A stretch of DNA of 64,000 nucleotides from Bordetella genomosp. 12 (GTDB lineage Bacteria > Pseudomonadota > Gammaproteobacteria > Burkholderiales > Burkholderiaceae_B): NCBI RefSeq assembly GCF_002261355.1, contig NZ_NEVU01000001.1, forward strand, positions 992,001-1,056,000. The letters run 5' to 3'. The translations under genes and the position numbers were made by a program. The notes below the pieces were generated by a model. It was not told the DNA's origin, searched no databases, and saw only the letters and a list, made by a program, of their open reading frames with translations. Positions 61,227 through 64,000 of the stretch are shown here, one piece after another. The stretch's first letter is position 1, and each line of letters begins with the position of its first letter.

Positions 61227-62158
61227 GTCTGCATCTGGCCGATGTCGGCAGTTTTTATGCCGGCGGTGAGCAGGTGCGGCTCAGCGGCCAGCCCGTGCGC
61301 GAGATTCAGTTCACGCGCACGGCGGCCTATGCCTACGATCCCAATGGGCTGTACCACTTCGGTCAGGCCTATGTGCAGTACTTCATCCCGCAGCAGCGCA
61401 GCCAGCCCTTGCCGCTGGTCTTGCTGCATGGCGGCGGGATGACCGGCACCATGTGGGAGCAGACCCCCGATGGCCGGCCGGGCTGGCTGCGGCATTTTCT
61501 GCAGCAGGGCCACGCCGTCTATGTGGTGGACAACGTCGAGCGCGGCCGCGCGGGCTGGGCGCCTTTTAGCGCCGTGTGGCCGGACGCGCCCATCATGCGT
61601 ACGGCCGAAGAGAGCTGGTCGTTGTTTCGCTTCGGGCGCGCCGAGGACTATGACACGCGCCAGCCGTTTGCCGGGCAACGCTTTCCGGTCGGCGCGTTCG
61701 ATGCGTTCATCCGCCAGTCGGTGCCGCGCTGGCTGGGCAATAACGACGCCGCCCTGGCCGCTTTCTGCGCGGTGCTCGAGCGGGTCGGGCCCTGTCTGGT
61801 GCTGGCCCATAGCCACGGCGGCGAGGTTGCCTACCGCGCCCTGCATGAGCGGCCCGAACTGGTGCGCGGCCTGATCGGGATCGAGCCGTCGGGTTTTTCG
61901 GCCGAAGTGCGCGCCGAATGCGTGACCGGCAAGCCCTTTCTGTTCGTCTATGGCGATTATCTCGATGCCACCCCGTTGTGGTCGCAGTTAAGCGCCACCG
62001 GCCAGGACTATGCCGCGCGGCTGGCCGCCGCCGGCGGGCAGGTGCAGACCTGGCGGCTGGCGGACATGGGCATCGCCGGCAACTCGCACATGCTGATGAT
62101 GGACGACAACAGCGAAGCGCTGGCCTACCGCATCGGGGAATGGATCCTGAAAGCATAG
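61202..62158 (+). CDS. Alpha/beta-hydrolase esterase resembling Alcaligenes esterase 713
   Basis: 318 aa from ATG 61202; a GTG at 61223 (GTGA overlap with the previous stop) is the alternative. Triad candidates Ser204 ('LAHSHGGE'), Glu228 ('GIEPSG') and His296 ('GNSHMLMMDD'). A structurally known Alcaligenes esterase of this unusual Ser-Glu-His type has, as I recall, about the same length and spacing. 'LLHGGGMTGTMWE' is the oxyanion segment. No clear signal peptide with either start. It overlaps the LivK-like gene, so transport and ester cleavage of one substrate are likely linked. Confidence 0.82.
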   Translation: MSAGEKAVSLHLADVGSFYAGGEQVRLSGQPVREIQFTRTAAYAYDPNGLYHFGQAYVQYFIPQQRSQPLPLVLLHGGGMTGTMWEQTPDGRPGWLRHFLQQGHAVYVVDNVERGRAGWAPFSAVWPDAPIMRTAEESWSLFRFGRAEDYDTRQPFAGQRFPVGAFDAFIRQSVPRWLGNNDAALAAFCAVLERVGPCLVLAHSHGGEVAYRALHERPELVRGLIGIEPSGFSAEVRAECVTGKPFLFVYGDYLDATPLWSQLSATGQDYAARLAAAGGQVQTWRLADMGIAGNSHMLMMDDNSEALAYRIGEWILKA

Positions 62159-62175
62159 GGTTCAATTAATGGAAT

Positions 62176-62203
62176 ACAATTAGTTTGTATGTCATCTAAT
62201 TGT
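62176..62203. promoter_or_regulatory. Inverted repeat, candidate operator for MarR (2)
   Basis: ACAATTAG, 12-bp spacer, CTAATTGT: perfect eight-bp arms in an AT-rich patch 8-35 bp before the MarR start, overlapping where the promoter must lie. Autoregulation of marR and the MFS gene is the natural reading. Confidence 0.6.
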
Positions 62204-62210
62204 TGATTCC

Positions 62211-62663
62211 ATGCCTGATTCCCATACGGCAGCGTCCCGCTTCGGGCCGCTGCTTTCCCAGGCCGCGCGCAGTTGGCGCCGCGCCGCTGATCGTCGTCTG
62301 ATTCCCTTTGGCCTGACCGAGGCGACCTGGCTGCCGCTGTTGCGCGTCTCGCGCGCCGGGCATCCCATGCGCCAGAAAGATCTGGCGGCCTCGCTGGGGC
62401 TGGATGGGTCGTCCATCGTCAGAGTGCTGGATGCGCTCGAAGCGGGCGGCCTGCTGGCCCGGCAGGCCGATCCCGAGGACCGGCGCGCCAAGGCGCTGGT
62501 GCTCACGCCGGCGGGCCAGGCCGTGGTCGAGCAAGTGGAGGCCGTGGCGCGGCAGGTGCGCGAGGCCGCGCTGGCCGATCTGCCCGAAGAAGAAGTGCTG
62601 CGTGCCTGCGCGCTGCTGGCCCGCATCTGCGAACGGCTCGACGGCGAGGGGGAGGCCGCATGA
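62211..62663 (+). CDS. MarR family transcriptional regulator (2)
   Basis: 150 aa. Winged helix 'GLTEATWLPLLRVSRAGHPMRQKDLAASLGLDGSSIVRVLDALEAGGLLAR' (landmark) and wing 'DPEDRRAKALVLTPAG'. Overlaps the exporter gene by four bases (ATGA), so regulator and exporter form one unit; probable repressor released by the exported drug or phenolic. Confidence 0.92.
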   Translation: MPDSHTAASRFGPLLSQAARSWRRAADRRLIPFGLTEATWLPLLRVSRAGHPMRQKDLAASLGLDGSSIVRVLDALEAGGLLARQADPEDRRAKALVLTPAGQAVVEQVEAVARQVREAALADLPEEEVLRACALLARICERLDGEGEAA

Positions 62664-63853
62664 CGAGGCCCATTCCCCGCGTGCAATTGTGGATGCTGGC
62701 GGTGTTTACCTTCAGCGGCACGCTGGCCATGCATATTTTCGTGCCGGCCTTGGCGATGGCCGGCAAGGATCTCGGCGCGAGCAACGCCTCCATGCAGATG
62801 ACGGTCAGCCTCTACATCCTGGGCCTGGCCGGCGGTCAATTGCTCTACGGGCCCTTGTCGGATCGGTTCGGCCGCCGTCCGGTGCTCATGGGCGGGCTGG
62901 CCCTTTACACCCTGGCCGGCCTGGCCGCCGTGCTGGCGCCGGATGCCCATGCCCTGATCGCGGCGCGGCTGTTTCAGGCGCTGGGCGGGTGCGCCGGCCT
63001 CGTGCTGGCCCGGGCCATCGTGCGCGACACCGCGGCTGACAACTCGGCCGCCAAGCGCCTGGCGCTCATGAACATGATGGTCATGATCTCGCCCGCGCTG
63101 GCGCCCTTGCTGGGCAGTTTTCTGGCCGCCACCCTGGGCTGGCGCTCCATTCTGGCCCTGCTCTGTCTGTTGGGGGTGGCCAATCTGCTGCTGGCCTGGC
63201 GCAAGCTGCCCGAGACCCTGGCCCAAGCCGCGCCGCTGACGCCGGCCCGGCTGCTGCGCGACTACGGCGCGCTGTTCCGGTCGCGGCGATTCGTCGGCTA
63301 TACGCTGGGCGGCGGGTGCGCGACGACCTCGATGTATGCCTTCGTGGCCAGCGCCCCGTTCATCTTCATCGACCAGTTGCACCGCCCCGAACACGAAGTG
63401 GGCGTGTATCTGGCCATCCTCGTGTCCGGCGTGTGGCTGGGCAATGCGGTCTGCGGCCGTTTGCTCAACGTCATTCCGATCGACCGCCTGCTGATGGGCG
63501 GCAATCTGCTGAGCGCCATCAGCGTGCTCACGCTCCTGGCCTGCGTGCTGGCCGGGGTGATGAACACCACGCTGATCATGGTGCTGATGTTTGTGTTCTG
63601 CGTCGGCGCGGGCGCCTGTTCGCCGGCCGCGCTGACCCTGGCGATGAGCGTCAATCCGCAGGTCATCGGCTCGGCTTCCGGGCTGTATGGCTGCACGCAG
63701 ATGGCCATCGGCGCCATCTGCACCAGCCTGGCCGGCTTGGGCGCTTCGCCCCTGCGCGCCGCGGTGCTGGTGATCGCGGGAGCCTGCGTGCTGTCGCAGC
63801 TGGCGCTGCGCATGGCGCAATCGCGCCGCGAGCCCGCCGCCGCGCCGTCCTGA
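62660..63853 (+). CDS. MFS multidrug exporter, Bcr/CflA (DHA1) type
   Basis: 397 aa with twelve membrane segments. Motif A 'YGPLSDRFGRRPVL' after the second segment and 'RLFQALGGCAGLVLARAIVRD' (motif C-like region of Bcr/CflA) define the drug:H+ antiporter-1 group. Inner membrane. Coupled to MarR; typical substrates of relatives are bicyclomycin, chloramphenicol and sulfonamides. Confidence 0.93.
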   Translation: MTRPIPRVQLWMLAVFTFSGTLAMHIFVPALAMAGKDLGASNASMQMTVSLYILGLAGGQLLYGPLSDRFGRRPVLMGGLALYTLAGLAAVLAPDAHALIAARLFQALGGCAGLVLARAIVRDTAADNSAAKRLALMNMMVMISPALAPLLGSFLAATLGWRSILALLCLLGVANLLLAWRKLPETLAQAAPLTPARLLRDYGALFRSRRFVGYTLGGGCATTSMYAFVASAPFIFIDQLHRPEHEVGVYLAILVSGVWLGNAVCGRLLNVIPIDRLLMGGNLLSAISVLTLLACVLAGVMNTTLIMVLMFVFCVGAGACSPAALTLAMSVNPQVIGSASGLYGCTQMAIGAICTSLAGLGASPLRAAVLVIAGACVLSQLALRMAQSRREPAAAPS

Positions 63854-63932
63854 CCCGATATTGATTTCAATGGCGCAGGCATTGGCGTTATGCTTTTGCC
63901 AGCCCCGTACCCCTGATGAGCTGGAGACAGAA

Positions 63933-64000
63933 ATGAGTCAAGACACACCCGAATTCCTGCTGGAGCGCCACCCGAATCCGGTGACGCCCGCCGAACGCGA
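63933..64000 (+). CDS. Start of a gene cut by the window edge, possibly branched-chain aminotransferase
   Basis: Only 22 full codons are visible from ATG 63933, with CTGGAGACAG upstream: 'MSQDTPEFLLERHPNPVTPA'. The 'HPNPV' element close to the N-terminus is a feature I know from the class IV branched-chain aminotransferases of this size group. The evidence is slight and the call tentative; that a gene starts here is well supported. Confidence 0.5.
   Translation, partial: MSQDTPEFLLERHPNPVTPAER

Noticed and set aside
62192-63820. A 542-codon open frame on the minus strand
   Set aside because: Antisense to MarR and the MFS exporter; rich in Gln, His, Arg and Gly, without any domain.

Overview
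High-GC (roughly two thirds G+C) chromosomal DNA with tightly packed, overlapping genes. Three orphan Bug/TctC-type binding proteins, many ABC importers, class III CoA-transferases and two FecI-FecR-TonB receptor modules together point to a betaproteobacterium of the Alcaligenaceae (Bordetella/Achromobacter type). I see no tRNA, rRNA, CRISPR array, phage or intact insertion sequence. This is accessory catabolic and transport chromosome rather than a mobile island.

Layout. 1-6140: a branched-chain-type ABC importer (binding protein cut by the window edge, LivH, LivM, LivG, LivF) interleaved with an (S)-mandelate-dehydrogenase-like flavoenzyme and a mandelate racemase carrying its full set of catalytic residues; I read this as uptake and oxidation of mandelate or a related 2-hydroxy acid. 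6281-6496: a lone molbindin. 6504-12983 (minus): amidohydrolase, SsuA-type binding protein, two permeases, ATPase and an NtaA/SnaA-type flavin monooxygenase. 13307-14260: first Bug protein. 14305-18288: Fur box, ECF sigma, FecR, TonB receptor. 18453-22489: enoyl-CoA hydratase, CoA-transferase, LysR regulator and second Bug protein, with a near-identical 28-bp element before both transcription units. 22495-23730: an HD-hydrolase/ABC-ATPase fusion. 23783-31847: MarR and a quinone-reductase-like MDR enzyme, divergent across a 14-bp palindrome from a seven-gene acyl-CoA operon (MaoC, acyl-CoA dehydrogenase, BKACE, CoA-transferase, hydratase, CitE-like lyase, third Bug protein).

31888-36882: a second sulfonate-type ABC operon ending in a DsrE-like gene, divergent from an SsuD-like monooxygenase and followed by an alpha/beta hydrolase. 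37017-37781: MipA/OmpV outer-membrane protein. 38124-42176 (minus): second sigma/FecR/TonB receptor module with its own Fur box. 42256-45034: unknown small protein, nitroreductase, YghU-type GST, hydrolase. 45353-55586: dipeptide-type ABC importer (SBP and DppBCDF) wrapped around a four-gene opine/hydroxyproline-dehydrogenase-like complex (two DAO-type flavoproteins, a [2Fe-2S] subunit, an HcnB-like subunit), with a convergent LysR. 55654-59921: YcgJ-like protein, then aldehyde dehydrogenase plus DUF779 under a clear sigma-54 promoter, divergent from an AcoR-type activator. 60021-62158: a LivK-like binding protein overlapping an esterase gene. 62211-63853: MarR and an MFS drug exporter. The start of another gene, perhaps a branched-chain aminotransferase, is at the right edge.

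The recurring theme is substrate capture in the periplasm paired with oxidative or CoA-dependent breakdown inside the cell, each module with its own LysR, MarR, ECF or sigma-54 control.
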